16,762 nucleotides of DNA, from assembly GCA_016931015.1 (NCBI GenBank), contig JAFGFP010000017.1, forward strand, positions 1-16,762. Direction: 5' to 3'. This document shows, in pieces, positions 1 to 8,182 of this stretch. Both the position numbers and the translations under genes were made by a program. This stretch comes from Dehalococcoidales bacterium (GTDB lineage: Bacteria > Chloroflexota > Dehalococcoidia > Dehalococcoidales > UBA5760). The notes under the pieces were generated by a model. It was not told the DNA's origin and searched no databases. It saw only the letters and a list, made by a program, of their open reading frames with translations. Within the stretch, counting starts at the first letter, position 1. Every line of letters begins with the position of its first letter.

Positions 1-9
1 CGCAGGCAG

Positions 10-393
10 ATGAATTTCGATACCTTTCTCAAGCTGATGGACGACCTGGATGACGAGCAGGCTCGAAAGGACCGGGAGATAATCTACCACCTGGTAAACT
101 CCGGTATCACCGATGAGCTGGTGCAGAAGATTGATACTGACGTCACCGAGCGCTACACTAAGTACGCCATAGAGAGAACGATTAAGAATCTGGACAAGGT
201 GGGCTTCGTGCTTCTCAAAGGTCACGGGCGCCGCAGGGAAGCGCCGGCCTGGATATGGGAGCGGGCGCTGGCTATGTGGCAGCGGCTGGAACCCTTCGTC
301 AGGTGTTTTCGGGGACGGCCGGGTCGAAAGACCTACGCTATCTATTTTGAGGCGCTGGCCAAGGAGGCCCCGGGGTACGTGACTAAGAGCTAG
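10..393 (+). CDS. Small conserved-looking protein of unknown function
   Basis: I do not recognise this 127-residue protein. It is soluble, with no signal peptide or membrane segment. The N-terminal half is charged and probably helical (acidic MDDLDDEQARKDRE near residues 10-23). The C-terminal half is rich in Trp and Arg (PAWIWERALAMW, about residues 79-90) and ends in a basic stretch before YFEALAKEAPGY. The frame is open from base 1 (three codons before the ATG), and the bases before the ATG make only a poor ribosome binding site, so the true start may lie upstream of the window. It converges on lysS with a 37-base gap in which I see no clear terminator. The even codon use and lack of frame breaks support a real gene; its function is unknown. 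Confidence 0.6.
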   Translation: MNFDTFLKLMDDLDDEQARKDREIIYHLVNSGITDELVQKIDTDVTERYTKYAIERTIKNLDKVGFVLLKGHGRRREAPAWIWERALAMWQRLEPFVRCFRGRPGRKTYAIYFEALAKEAPGYVTKS

Positions 394-430
394 GCCGGTG
401 GCTTCGCTTCTCTGGTCTTGGCGGGGTTCT

Positions 431-1912
431 CTATTCCCCCTTCTCTTTTAGCTGAGGGAACAGGATTACCTCGCGGATGGAGGGCTGATTCGTAAGCAGC
501 ATCACCAGGCGGTCGATGCCCACCCCCAGCCCGCCGGTGGGGGGCATGCCGTACTCCAGCGCCAGAAGGAAGTCTTCGTCAATCGTCCAGCGCTCCTCGT
601 CCTCTCCCCGGCGCTCCTTTAGCTGCTCGGTGAAGCGCTCTCTCTGCTCGATGGGGTCGTTAAGCTCGGTGTAGGCGTTGGCAATCTCCATGCCGCCGGC
701 GAAGGCCTGAAAACGTTCGACCGTCCGCTCTTCTCCCGGCTTCGATTTAGCCAGCGGCGACATGGAAACCGGGTAGTCAATGACAAAGGTGGGCTGGATG
801 AGCTTTGGTCTCACGAAGGTCTTGAGGAGCTCGTCGACCAGCTTGGCCCAGTTCTTATCCTGGTCGACCTCGATATTCCTGGAGCGCATCTCTGTCCCCA
901 GGGTCTCAGCGGTGGGGTACTTAGCGAAGTCGATACCGCTGTGCTCCCTGACGGCGTCGCGCAGGCTTAAGCGCTGCCAGGGCGGCTTAAAGTCGATGGT
1001 ATCTTCCCCGAACCTGGCCTCGGTGGTGCCCAGCACCTGCCGGCTCACCTGAGAGACCATCTCTTCCAGCATGGCCATGACGTCCTGGTAGTCGGCGTAG
1101 GCCTCGTAGCTTTCCAGCATGGTGAACTCGGGGTTGTGCTGGGTGGAGATACCTTCGTTACGGAAGGTGCGCCCCAGCTCGTAGACCTTATCGAAACCGC
1201 CGACGATAAGCCTTTTTAGGTGCAGCTCAAGGGCGATACGCAGGTAGAGGTCGCGGTCGAGGGCCTGGTGGTGGGTAGTGAAGGGCTGCGCCAGGGCCCC
1301 ACCGGCCGACGGCTGAAGGACCGGCGTTTCCACCTCCAGAAAGCCGCGCTCGTTTAAGAACTGCCGTATGGCGGAAATGACCTGGCTCCTTATCTTAAAG
1401 GCCTGCTTTACCTCGGGGTTAGCGATGAGGTCGAGGTAGCGCTGGCGGTATCTCGTCTCGGTATCGCTGAGTCCGTGCCATTTCTCGGGCAGGGGTTGCA
1501 GCGACTTGGCCAGCAGGGTGAAGTCGCTCACCTGAACGGTGGGCTCCCCGCTCTTGGTGCGCAATAACCCGCCCCGGACGCCGATAACATCCCCGATGTC
1601 CAGGTCTTTGAGCAGGTTACGGAGCTTCTCGTCGAACCCGCTGCCCTGGAACAGTAGCTGTATCTTCCCGGAGCTGTCGCTGATGTCGGCAAAGGAGCTT
1701 TTGCCCATGCGTCTTATGGCGCTAATCCGTCCGGCGACGCTGACTTCCTCAGCCTGAGTATCCCCCGCCTCTTCCCGGGTGAGTAGCTCTCTTGCCTCCG
1801 CCGTGGTGTGGCTGCGCTGGTAGCGGTGGGGGTAGGGGTCAACGCCCTGATTCCGCAGCCTCTCCAGCTTCTCCCGCCGCTGCTGTTTAATGTTCTCCAG
1901 CCTGGATGTCAT
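431..1912 (-). CDS. lysS: Lysyl-tRNA synthetase, class II
   Basis: This cytoplasmic enzyme charges tRNA-Lys with lysine using ATP. The 493-residue length is normal for bacterial class II LysRS. Residues about 56-140 form the OB-fold anticodon-binding domain (VSVAGRISAIRRMGKSSFADI). The catalytic core follows, with the motif 1 region FLEVETPVLQPSAGGALAQPF shortened here to FLEVETPVLQ, motif 2 GRTFRNEGISTQHNPEFTML (Arg251 in FRNE), and motif 3 GGLGVGIDRL (Arg468). These are the standard ATP- and lysine-binding signatures, all intact. The ATG at 1912 is preceded on the minus strand by AGGG with a 6-base spacer. A TAGACA-17-TATAAT promoter lies just upstream, giving a leader of about 23 bases, too short for a T-box. 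The gene is monocistronic: it converges on the gene at 10-393 and diverges from the HTH gene at 2115. Confidence 0.97.
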   Translation of the reverse strand: MTSRLENIKQQRREKLERLRNQGVDPYPHRYQRSHTTAEARELLTREEAGDTQAEEVSVAGRISAIRRMGKSSFADISDSSGKIQLLFQGSGFDEKLRNLLKDLDIGDVIGVRGGLLRTKSGEPTVQVSDFTLLAKSLQPLPEKWHGLSDTETRYRQRYLDLIANPEVKQAFKIRSQVISAIRQFLNERGFLEVETPVLQPSAGGALAQPFTTHHQALDRDLYLRIALELHLKRLIVGGFDKVYELGRTFRNEGISTQHNPEFTMLESYEAYADYQDVMAMLEEMVSQVSRQVLGTTEARFGEDTIDFKPPWQRLSLRDAVREHSGIDFAKYPTAETLGTEMRSRNIEVDQDKNWAKLVDELLKTFVRPKLIQPTFVIDYPVSMSPLAKSKPGEERTVERFQAFAGGMEIANAYTELNDPIEQRERFTEQLKERRGEDEERWTIDEDFLLALEYGMPPTGGLGVGIDRLVMLLTNQPSIREVILFPQLKEKGE

Positions 1913-1941
1913 CTAATACCCTGCGTCATGCTTTACTGGTT

Positions 1942-1970
1942 ATTATATGTTGTCGTGGTGTGGATGTCTA
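1942..1970 (-). promoter_or_regulatory. Sigma-70 type promoter of lysS
   Basis: Read on the minus strand, TAGACA (1970-1965) is followed by a 17-base spacer and a perfect TATAAT (1947-1942). The -35 matches TTGACA at five of six positions. Transcription would start near 1935, about 23 bases before the lysS ATG. Confidence 0.75.
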
Positions 1971-1971
1971 G

Positions 1972-2038
1972 CCTGGGGACAACCCCTAAGGTGCCCCTGG
2001 GGATAACTCAAAATGGCACTAACGTATGATTATCCCCC
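1972..2038. repeat. Cluster of short G-rich repeats upstream of lysS
   Basis: CCTGGGGACAAC (1972-1983) and CCTGGGGATAAC (1996-2007) are 12-base direct repeats differing at one base, with starts 24 bases apart. An inverted partial copy, TTATCCCCC, sits at 2030-2038. Two small hairpins overlap them: GGGG-ACAA-CCCC at 1975-1986 and CCCCTGGGG at 1994-2002. The first repeat lies directly behind the lysS -35 box. The nine-base cores resemble DnaA boxes (TGTGGATAA) with one or two mismatches. They could be regulator sites for lysS or for the divergent HTH gene; their function is not shown by the sequence. Confidence 0.5.
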
Positions 2039-2085
2039 CCCTTTCGGGTGATTGTTACCTGGGGCTGGCCTGAACTAAACTAAGT

Positions 2086-2100
2086 ATACTCAAGTAGTAT
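2086..2100. repeat. Small dyad upstream of the HTH gene
   Basis: ATACT-N5-AGTAT is an inverted repeat that begins inside the palindrome AGTATACT (2083-2090), 14 bases before the ATG of the small HTH gene. It could be an operator for that protein, since MerR-type proteins often bind their own control region. It is short enough to be chance. No convincing -35/-10 pair was found beside it. Confidence 0.3.
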
Positions 2101-2114
2101 CGAAGGGATTAGTG

Positions 2115-2324
2115 ATGGTTGTTACGTTGGACGGTAAGACCTATTACCGAACCGCCGAGGCGTGCCGGTTGGCCGGCATTAGCCGCAATACCTTTTTCCG
2201 CTGGCTCAGGGAAGGGCTGTTTGCCGATGTCGGTATCAGAGACAGAAGGGGTTGGCGGCTCTTCACCGAGGAGGATCTGATTAGGTTGAAGAACGAGGCC
2301 AATCGGGTAATAACCAGGGTTTAG
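2115..2324 (+). CDS. MerR-like / excisionase-like small DNA-binding protein
   Basis: This 69-residue protein consists almost entirely of a MerR-family (HTH_17-like) winged helix. RTAEACRLAGISRNTFFRWL (about residues 12-31) is the helix-turn-helix, RDRRGWRLFTEEDL (about 41-54) is the wing and following helix, and LKNEANRV is the start of a short coiled tail. There is no effector-binding domain. I chose ATG 2115 over the in-frame GTG at 2112 because AGGG (2104-2107) is 7 bases from the ATG and only 4 from the GTG. It lies 71 bases before the large kinase gene on the same strand and may be cotranscribed with it. It may regulate the signalling genes downstream, but the target is not visible. It resembles phage excisionases, but no integrase or attachment site is nearby. 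Confidence 0.75.
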   Translation: MVVTLDGKTYYRTAEACRLAGISRNTFFRWLREGLFADVGIRDRRGWRLFTEEDLIRLKNEANRVITRV

Positions 2325-2395
2325 CGGCGGTCGGCTGGCGGCGAGATAAAGAACCCCACTGCGGTGCTGGATACAGGACGAAGGGTAAGACAGGG

Positions 2396-5300
2396 GTGTC
2401 TGTGAGTAAAATGAAGATTAGGCCGAAACTAACTCTGGCTTTCCTGCTGGCGAGCCTGGTGCCGCTGGTGGTGCTCGGCGTCTTCTCCTATAACAATTCT
2501 AAAGAGACGGTTACCAGCGAGGTCCTTAATCAGCTCCAGTCCGTGTCCGTAATCCAGAAGCACCGGGTTGAGAGCATCCTGTCTCAGAACCAGGAGCGGC
2601 TGGCGCTGGTCTCCAGCCGAACCCAGTTACGTATCAGCCTGGATAACTACCTCAGAGAGGGCGATGTCGCCGAGCAGGAAAGAATGAACACCATACTGGG
2701 TGATGCCAGTACCTCAATTACGGACTTCGAGGCGATTCATGTCTTAGACCTTGACGGAGAGGTGGTCGCTTCCACCGCTGAGGCGGCGATTGGTTCGTCA
2801 CTGGCCGGCGAAGAGGCCTTCGTACGGGGGCGGGCTGAGGAAAGCAGCGGCGCCCTGCTTTTCCTCGATGAGACCGGGGAACTTAAGGTCTATATCTCCG
2901 GGCCGCTGTATTTAGAAGGGGAGCTTATCGGCGTCGTGGTCATCCGGTCTAACGCCGATAACATTCTCTCGGTGGTGACAGACTACGCGGGGCTGGGTAA
3001 TACCGGCGAGACGCTGCTCACCCAGAGGAGCGAAGCGGGCGATGCCCTGTTTATCACTCCGCTCCGTTTCGACCCTCAGGCTGAACTCCAGCGGACGGTA
3101 TCCATAAGCAAGCTGGACAGTCCCACCGTGCAGGCCCTGCTGAAGAACGCGGGCTTATTCGATGGTGCCATCGACTATCGCGGCGAGCCGGTTCTGGCTG
3201 CGACCCAGTACATCGAAGAGGCAGGCTGGGGTCTGGTAACCAAAATAGACGTATCCGAAGCCTTAAACCCGGTAGCCTATTTGCACCGTTTGACGGTGCT
3301 TACCATCGTCCTTGCCGCCGTCATCGTCATTATAGTTTCCCTGTATCTTGCCCAGAGCATCGGTAAGCCCGTTCAGGATTTGGCCCTCGTTGTCGATAAG
3401 ATAAGAGGCGGCGACGTTTCCCGGAGGGCCGAGGTAACGTCTCGGGATGAAATCGGGATGCTGGCGCGGAGCTTCAATGAGATGACCGGAAAGCTGGTCG
3501 GGACTAATAAAGAACTGCGCAGCGTTAATCGGTCGCTGGTAACGCTCAGTGAATGTAACCAGATACTGGTTCACGCTACCGAGGAATCGGCGCTGTTGCG
3601 GGATGTCTCTCAGGCTCTTGTTAACTACGGCGGATATTGCTGGGTGTGGGTGGGTTTCGTTGACCCCGGTGAGCCGGAAACGCTGCGCACGGTCGCGGAG
3701 GCGTGGTGTAATGATAAGCACTCTAAAGCTGATAGCGCCTGGTCTGGGGTTGAAAAGGACTATGCCCTGGCTATAGCGGCGGTGAGTACGGGGGAGGTGC
3801 AGGTCTTGAGAAGTATCTCCGATGAAGCCTGCTGTGCCGCTATCCGTGCCGAGGCAGACGAGCGCGGCTACGCAGCGCTGATTGCCCTCCCGCTAGTCGG
3901 TAGCGGGCTGGCCTTCGGTGTGCTGAACATATATGCCACGGAGACAGAAAACTTTAATGAGGACGAGGTGAGGCTGCTTACGGAGCTGGCCAGCGACTTG
4001 TCTTACGGCATTACCGCGCTACGCACCCGAGATGAGCGTAGGCAGACGGAGGCAAAGTACTCGACCCTTATCGAACGTAGTAACGACGGCATCATTATCA
4101 TTCAGGACGGGATACTGAGGTTTGTCAACACCAGGATGGTCGAGATTACCGGCTTTCCCCGGGAGGAGGCGCTCGGCAGGTCGTTCATCGAATTTGTGGC
4201 GCCGGAGTACCGGGAGATGGTCGCCGAGAGGTATCGAAGGAGGCTGTCGGGAGAAGAGATGCCCGGTAGCTACGAGGCGGAGATTCTGACCAAGAGTGGG
4301 GGAAAGGTATTCGTGGGGATAAGTGCCAGCCTGATTGAATACCAGGGCAAACCTGCCGACATGGCCATACTCCGCGATATCACCGAGCGTAAGAAGGCCG
4401 AAGAGACGCTGCGGGAGTCGGAAGAGAGATATCGGGCCCTCGTGGACCTGGGGGCCGAGGTCGGGGAAGCCGTTGTCATGTTGCAGGATAGCGAGCAAAG
4501 CAGCGCCGTCCATGTCTTTTTCAACCAAGAGTGGCCCCGTATCACCGGCTACTCTGGGGAGGAACTGCTCGGGATGTCGTTTTTCGACCTCGTTCATCCC
4601 GAAGAACGCGAGGCTTCTCAAAAGAGACATCAAAGAAAGATGAGGGGTGAAGCCGTCCCCGGTCTCTACGAGATAAAGATTATCAGAAAAGACGGTGCTC
4701 AGGTTCCCGTTGAGGTTACCAGCGCCTACACGAAATATCTGGGCAAGCCTGCTAATGTCGCTTACGTCAGAGACATCACCGAGCGTAAGAAGGCGGAGGC
4801 GGCGCTGAGACACAGCGAATTAGAGAAGGCGACTATCTTGGGGAGCATGTCGGAGCTCATGGTGTATCAGGACATGCAGCACAAGATACTGTGGGCAAAC
4901 AAGGCTGCGGTTGCATCAGCCGGTTTAGCACCTGAGAAGCTGGTAGGACGTCATTGCTATGAGATATGGCCGCGTCTTAGCGAACCCTGTCCCGGCTGCC
5001 CAGTAGTGAGGGCTCGTGAAAGTGGCCAGCCAGAAGAAGCAGAAATAACCACCCCGGACGGCAGAGTCTGGTTCATACGGGGCTATCCTATTCGAAACGA
5101 AGACGGTAATATTGCAGGCGTAGTTGAAATCACATCGGATATCACCCGGCGTAAGCAAGCGGAGGCGGCGCTGAGGGAGTCGGAGGAGCGCTACCGGAGC
5201 CTGGTAAATAATGTAAAGCTCGGCATTCTCAGGTCGACACCCGGGTCTCCGGGGAAAATCCTGGCGGTAAACCCGGCCCTGGAGGAGATTACCGGATATT

Positions 5301-7024
5301 CCCGGGAGGAGCTTTTGGCGATTGATATGGTCGAGCTTTACGTTCGTTCTGAAGACAGGAAGGCCTTCATGAAAGAAACGGCCTCGGCCAAGGGGGCGGT
5401 AACCCGGGAGCTGCGCTGGCGGAAGAAGGATGGCAGCGAAATAACGGTGCTGGACAGGCTGATTGCCGTAAGGGGTAGCCGCGGAGAGATCCTGTATCTC
5501 GATGCCATCATCGAGGACATCACCGAGCGTAAGGAGGCGGAAGCGGCGCTCAGGAAGAGCCAGGCCGGCCTTGCGGAAGCGCAGCATATGGCTCACGTTG
5601 GCAGTTGGGAATTTGACCTGGTCGCTAGTGAAGTGATTTGGTCCGATGAGGTCTATGCCATTTTGGGAGTGAAACCGAAGAAGTCCAAATTAACCTTTGA
5701 TAACTTGCTGGAAAGGGTCCATCCTGATGATGTAGAGATGGTGAGCAGAGTGTACTCCGAATCGGTGAAGAATAGGGTCCCGTTTAAACTGGTTCACCGG
5801 CTTTTGCTGAAGGACGGCACCGTGAAATACGTTGAGGAGAGGGCGGAGACCCTTTATGACGATAATGGTAGGCCCGTTCGTTCCACGGGAACGGTTCAGG
5901 ATGTCACCGAGATAAAGCGGGCTGAAGAGGCACTCGCCGAGTCGGAGGAAAAGCTGCGGCTCATTTTCGAGTCGGTGGCGGACGGTATTACAGAGACCAA
6001 CCTGGAGGGAGTGATAGTACGGGTAAACGAGGCCGTAGTCCGCTTACACGGCTATGACCGTAAGGAAGAGCTCATCGGGAAAGGCTCTCTCGAGCTTATC
6101 GCCGAGACCGATAGGGCCCGGGCTGCTGAGGGTCTTAAGGAGACGCTGGAAAAGGGTTACAGCGGCACCCTTGAGTACACCTTCCTGAAAAAGGACGGCA
6201 CCGAGTTTCCCGCCGAGCTGAGCGCCACCCTCTTGGTGGACAATGCCGGTAATCCGTCAGGGTTTGTGGCCGTTACCAAGGACATCACGGAGCGTAATAA
6301 GATGCAGGAGCAGCTTATCCTGACCGACCGGCTGGCATCCATCGGGGAGCTGGCCTCCGGTGTTGCCCATGAACTGAATAACCCGCTTACCGCCGTTACC
6401 GGCTTTTCCGAGCTGGCGCTGGAAAGAGACCTTCCGGACGATATCAGGGAAGACATTCAAACAGTCTACAGTGAGGCGCAACGGGCGGCCAGGGTGGTCA
6501 AGAACCTGCTCACCTTCGCCAGGAAACACCCGTCGGTGAGGCAGCCGATGAGCGTAACTAGCGCCATAGAGAAAGTACTAGACTTGCGGGCTTACGAGCA
6601 AAAGGTGAACAACATCCAGGTAGTTAGGGAGTTCGCTCCGGACCTGCCCGAGGTCAAGGGGGACTTCTTCCAGATTCAGCAGGGCTTCCTGAACATTATT
6701 ATCAATGCCGAGCATTTTATGATTGAGGAGCATAAGGGAGGCACCCTTACCATCACTGCGAAGCGGGTGGGGGACTGGGTGCAGGCGTCCTTCGCCGATG
6801 ACGGGCCCGGTATCAAGAAGGAGCACTTAAAGCACATCTTTGACCCCTTCTTCACCACCAAGGAAGTAGGCCGGGGAACCGGGCTGGGGCTCAGCATCTG
6901 TCACGGGATAGTGACCGAGCATGGAGGCAGGATATACGCCGAGAGCGAGTATGGGCATGGGGCCACTTTCGTCGTGGAGCTACCCATGGCCGTTGAGGGG
7001 GAAATGAGAGATGAAGAATGCTAG
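2396..7024 (+). CDS. Membrane multi-PAS/GAF sensor histidine kinase
   Basis: This 1542-residue sensor kinase autophosphorylates on histidine and donates to response regulators. Domains in order: TM1 (about 12-30); an extracytoplasmic double-Cache-like sensor (30-298) including GLGNTGETLL; TM2 (299-319); HAMP (320-375); GAF (about 390-545); six PAS domains ending near residues 662, 793, 915, 1041, 1169 and 1296, most closed by a DITERK-type linker; HisKA with phospho-His1325 in GVAHELNNPL; and HATPase_c with N1433/N1437, DDGPGI (1468-1473) and GRGTGLGLS (1492-1500). The kinase core is intact, and there is no fused receiver. PAS3 carries a Cys cluster (C854, C865, C868). The start is uncertain: GTG 2396 has GAAGGG 10 bases upstream, GTG 2402 has AGGGG 5 bases upstream, and ATG 2411 is also in frame. 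The 3' end overlaps the next receiver gene by 14 bases, so the two are translationally coupled and probably partners. Confidence 0.95.
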   Translation: MSVSKMKIRPKLTLAFLLASLVPLVVLGVFSYNNSKETVTSEVLNQLQSVSVIQKHRVESILSQNQERLALVSSRTQLRISLDNYLREGDVAEQERMNTILGDASTSITDFEAIHVLDLDGEVVASTAEAAIGSSLAGEEAFVRGRAEESSGALLFLDETGELKVYISGPLYLEGELIGVVVIRSNADNILSVVTDYAGLGNTGETLLTQRSEAGDALFITPLRFDPQAELQRTVSISKLDSPTVQALLKNAGLFDGAIDYRGEPVLAATQYIEEAGWGLVTKIDVSEALNPVAYLHRLTVLTIVLAAVIVIIVSLYLAQSIGKPVQDLALVVDKIRGGDVSRRAEVTSRDEIGMLARSFNEMTGKLVGTNKELRSVNRSLVTLSECNQILVHATEESALLRDVSQALVNYGGYCWVWVGFVDPGEPETLRTVAEAWCNDKHSKADSAWSGVEKDYALAIAAVSTGEVQVLRSISDEACCAAIRAEADERGYAALIALPLVGSGLAFGVLNIYATETENFNEDEVRLLTELASDLSYGITALRTRDERRQTEAKYSTLIERSNDGIIIIQDGILRFVNTRMVEITGFPREEALGRSFIEFVAPEYREMVAERYRRRLSGEEMPGSYEAEILTKSGGKVFVGISASLIEYQGKPADMAILRDITERKKAEETLRESEERYRALVDLGAEVGEAVVMLQDSEQSSAVHVFFNQEWPRITGYSGEELLGMSFFDLVHPEEREASQKRHQRKMRGEAVPGLYEIKIIRKDGAQVPVEVTSAYTKYLGKPANVAYVRDITERKKAEAALRHSELEKATILGSMSELMVYQDMQHKILWANKAAVASAGLAPEKLVGRHCYEIWPRLSEPCPGCPVVRARESGQPEEAEITTPDGRVWFIRGYPIRNEDGNIAGVVEITSDITRRKQAEAALRESEERYRSLVNNVKLGILRSTPGSPGKILAVNPALEEITGYSREELLAIDMVELYVRSEDRKAFMKETASAKGAVTRELRWRKKDGSEITVLDRLIAVRGSRGEILYLDAIIEDITERKEAEAALRKSQAGLAEAQHMAHVGSWEFDLVASEVIWSDEVYAILGVKPKKSKLTFDNLLERVHPDDVEMVSRVYSESVKNRVPFKLVHRLLLKDGTVKYVEERAETLYDDNGRPVRSTGTVQDVTEIKRAEEALAESEEKLRLIFESVADGITETNLEGVIVRVNEAVVRLHGYDRKEELIGKGSLELIAETDRARAAEGLKETLEKGYSGTLEYTFLKKDGTEFPAELSATLLVDNAGNPSGFVAVTKDITERNKMQEQLILTDRLASIGELASGVAHELNNPLTAVTGFSELALERDLPDDIREDIQTVYSEAQRAARVVKNLLTFARKHPSVRQPMSVTSAIEKVLDLRAYEQKVNNIQVVREFAPDLPEVKGDFFQIQQGFLNIIINAEHFMIEEHKGGTLTITAKRVGDWVQASFADDGPGIKKEHLKHIFDPFFTTKEVGRGTGLGLSICHGIVTEHGGRIYAESEYGHGATFVVELPMAVEGEMRDEEC

Positions 7025-7406
7025 CGCCACCAGGGGTAAAGTTCTTGTTGTCGAGGATGAGGCGGCCGTCAGCCGGCTGTGCCGGGTGGTACTTAAGCAG
7101 GGCGGGTTTGAGGTGGAGGTGGCCGGTAACGGCCGGGTAGCCCAGGAGAGGCTGCGCGGCGGTGACTACGAGCTGGTGCTTCTTGATATTAAGACGCCGG
7201 TCATGGACGGCCGGGATTTCTATCGTTTCCTGGTTAAAGAGCGCCCCGAGCTGGCGCGCCGGGTGATATTCACCACCGGCGATGTCGTCGACCGGGGGAT
7301 TGGCGATTTCATCAGATTATCCGGGAGGCCGCTACTGGCTAAGCCCTTCGGGTCGGAGGAACTGAAAGCTGTGGTGAGCCGTACCATCGGCGGAGGGAAA
7401 GATTGA
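7011..7406 (+). CDS. Single-domain response regulator (receiver only)
   Basis: This 131-residue CheY-like protein is one receiver domain with no output domain. The acidic pocket is E15-D16-E17, the phospho-acceptor is D59 (LVLLDIKTPVMDG), the switch threonines are T88/T89 (VIFTTGD) and the conserved lysine is K111 (AKPFG). All key residues are present. Its ATG lies 14 bases inside the end of the kinase gene, which makes it the most likely direct phosphate acceptor of that kinase. Its end overlaps the next regulator's TTG start by 4 bases. Receiver-only proteins act by protein contact or as phosphate sinks or relay intermediates; which applies here cannot be told from the sequence. Confidence 0.92.
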   Translation: MKNASATRGKVLVVEDEAAVSRLCRVVLKQGGFEVEVAGNGRVAQERLRGGDYELVLLDIKTPVMDGRDFYRFLVKERPELARRVIFTTGDVVDRGIGDFIRLSGRPLLAKPFGSEELKAVVSRTIGGGKD

Positions 7407-8107
7407 CTGCTGCAAAAAAGGCAACCATACTCATTGTTGATGACGAGCAGGTCGTGATCAGGCTGCTCCGGGCTAATCTTACCAGCAGCGGCTATAACAT
7501 CCTGGTGGCCATGAATGGGGCCGAAGCCCTGACCGTGGTCGAAAAGGAGCTCCCCGACCTCATCATCCTGGACATAACTATGCCCAAGCTGGACGGTATT
7601 AAGGTCTGTCAGCGGCTCCGGGAGTGGTCGCAAATCCCGATTATCATGCTCAGTGCCCGCAGTGACCTGATTGATAAGGTTAAGTGCCTGGAGCTCGGTG
7701 CCGACGACTATGTCACCAAGCCGTTCGCCAAAGAGGAGCTCCTGGCCCGGGTCAGCGCCGTGCTGCGTCGTACCGAGTCCGTCCAGGTAAAGCCCTATAA
7801 GCCGTCGTTTAGCTGCGGCGAGATTGAGCTTAACTTCGCCGAGAGACGGGTAACCGTCTCCGGGCGCGATGTCAGGCTGACGCCGACCGAGTATAACCTG
7901 CTCAAGGAGCTCGTGCTCAACGCCGATAAAGTCCTCACCCACAGTATGCTCCTGGGGCGGGTCTGGGGGCCGGAGTACGGGGGGGAGAAGGAGTACCTCC
8001 GGGTCTTTATCAACCGGCTGCGTAAGGAGCTTGAGCCCGACTCGGTGAAACCGAAGTATATCGTTACCGTACCCGGGGTCGGCTACCATTTTAAGACCAG
8101 GCCCTAG
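7403..8107 (+). CDS. OmpR/PhoB-family DNA-binding response regulator
   Basis: This 234-residue transcription regulator has two domains. The receiver (about 8-122) has D13-D14, phospho-acceptor D57 (LIILDITMPKLDG), S84 and K106 (DDYVTKPF). The C-terminal winged helix (about 135-232) contains RLTPTEYNLLKELVLNAD, the recognition region EYLRVFINRLRKELEP and the wing YIVTVPGVGYHF. The layout is KdpE/PhoB-like. It starts at TTG 7403, inside a TTGA overlap with the preceding stop. GGAGGG (7391-7396) is 6 bases upstream, a strong site that supports the unusual start. It is the last gene of the kinase unit, before two terminators at 8141-8205. It is probably the transcriptional output of the kinase; its targets are unknown. 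Confidence 0.94.
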   Translation: MTAAKKATILIVDDEQVVIRLLRANLTSSGYNILVAMNGAEALTVVEKELPDLIILDITMPKLDGIKVCQRLREWSQIPIIMLSARSDLIDKVKCLELGADDYVTKPFAKEELLARVSAVLRRTESVQVKPYKPSFSCGEIELNFAERRVTVSGRDVRLTPTEYNLLKELVLNADKVLTHSMLLGRVWGPEYGGEKEYLRVFINRLRKELEPDSVKPKYIVTVPGVGYHFKTRP

Positions 8108-8140
8108 CCTGCGGAGGTAGCCACCATACCTATCCCTCAC

Positions 8141-8166
8141 CGCTAACCCATTAGCGTTTTATTTTT
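8141..8166 (+). terminator. Rho-independent terminator 1 after the kinase/regulator unit
   Basis: CGCTAA (8141-8146) and TTAGCG (8151-8156) form a perfect 6-bp stem with a CCCA loop. It is followed directly by TTTTATTTTT (8157-8166), a canonical intrinsic terminator 34 bases after the OmpR-type gene stops. Confidence 0.85.
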
Positions 8167-8182
8167 GTCTTTTCCCACTTTG

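Noticed and set aside
1971..2111. Replication origin near the DnaA-box-like repeats
   Set aside because: There are only three imperfect boxes, no AT-rich unwinding region and no dnaA or dnaN gene nearby, so an origin cannot be supported.
4019..4813. Long open frame on the minus strand inside the kinase gene
   Set aside because: It mirrors the repeated PAS linkers and has no domain of its own; it is a shadow of the PAS array.
7220..8140. Long open frame on the minus strand across the receiver and OmpR-regulator genes
   Set aside because: It is antisense to two clear response regulators with intact motifs, has no recognisable domain and crosses the terminator region. Long antisense frames are common in GC-rich DNA.
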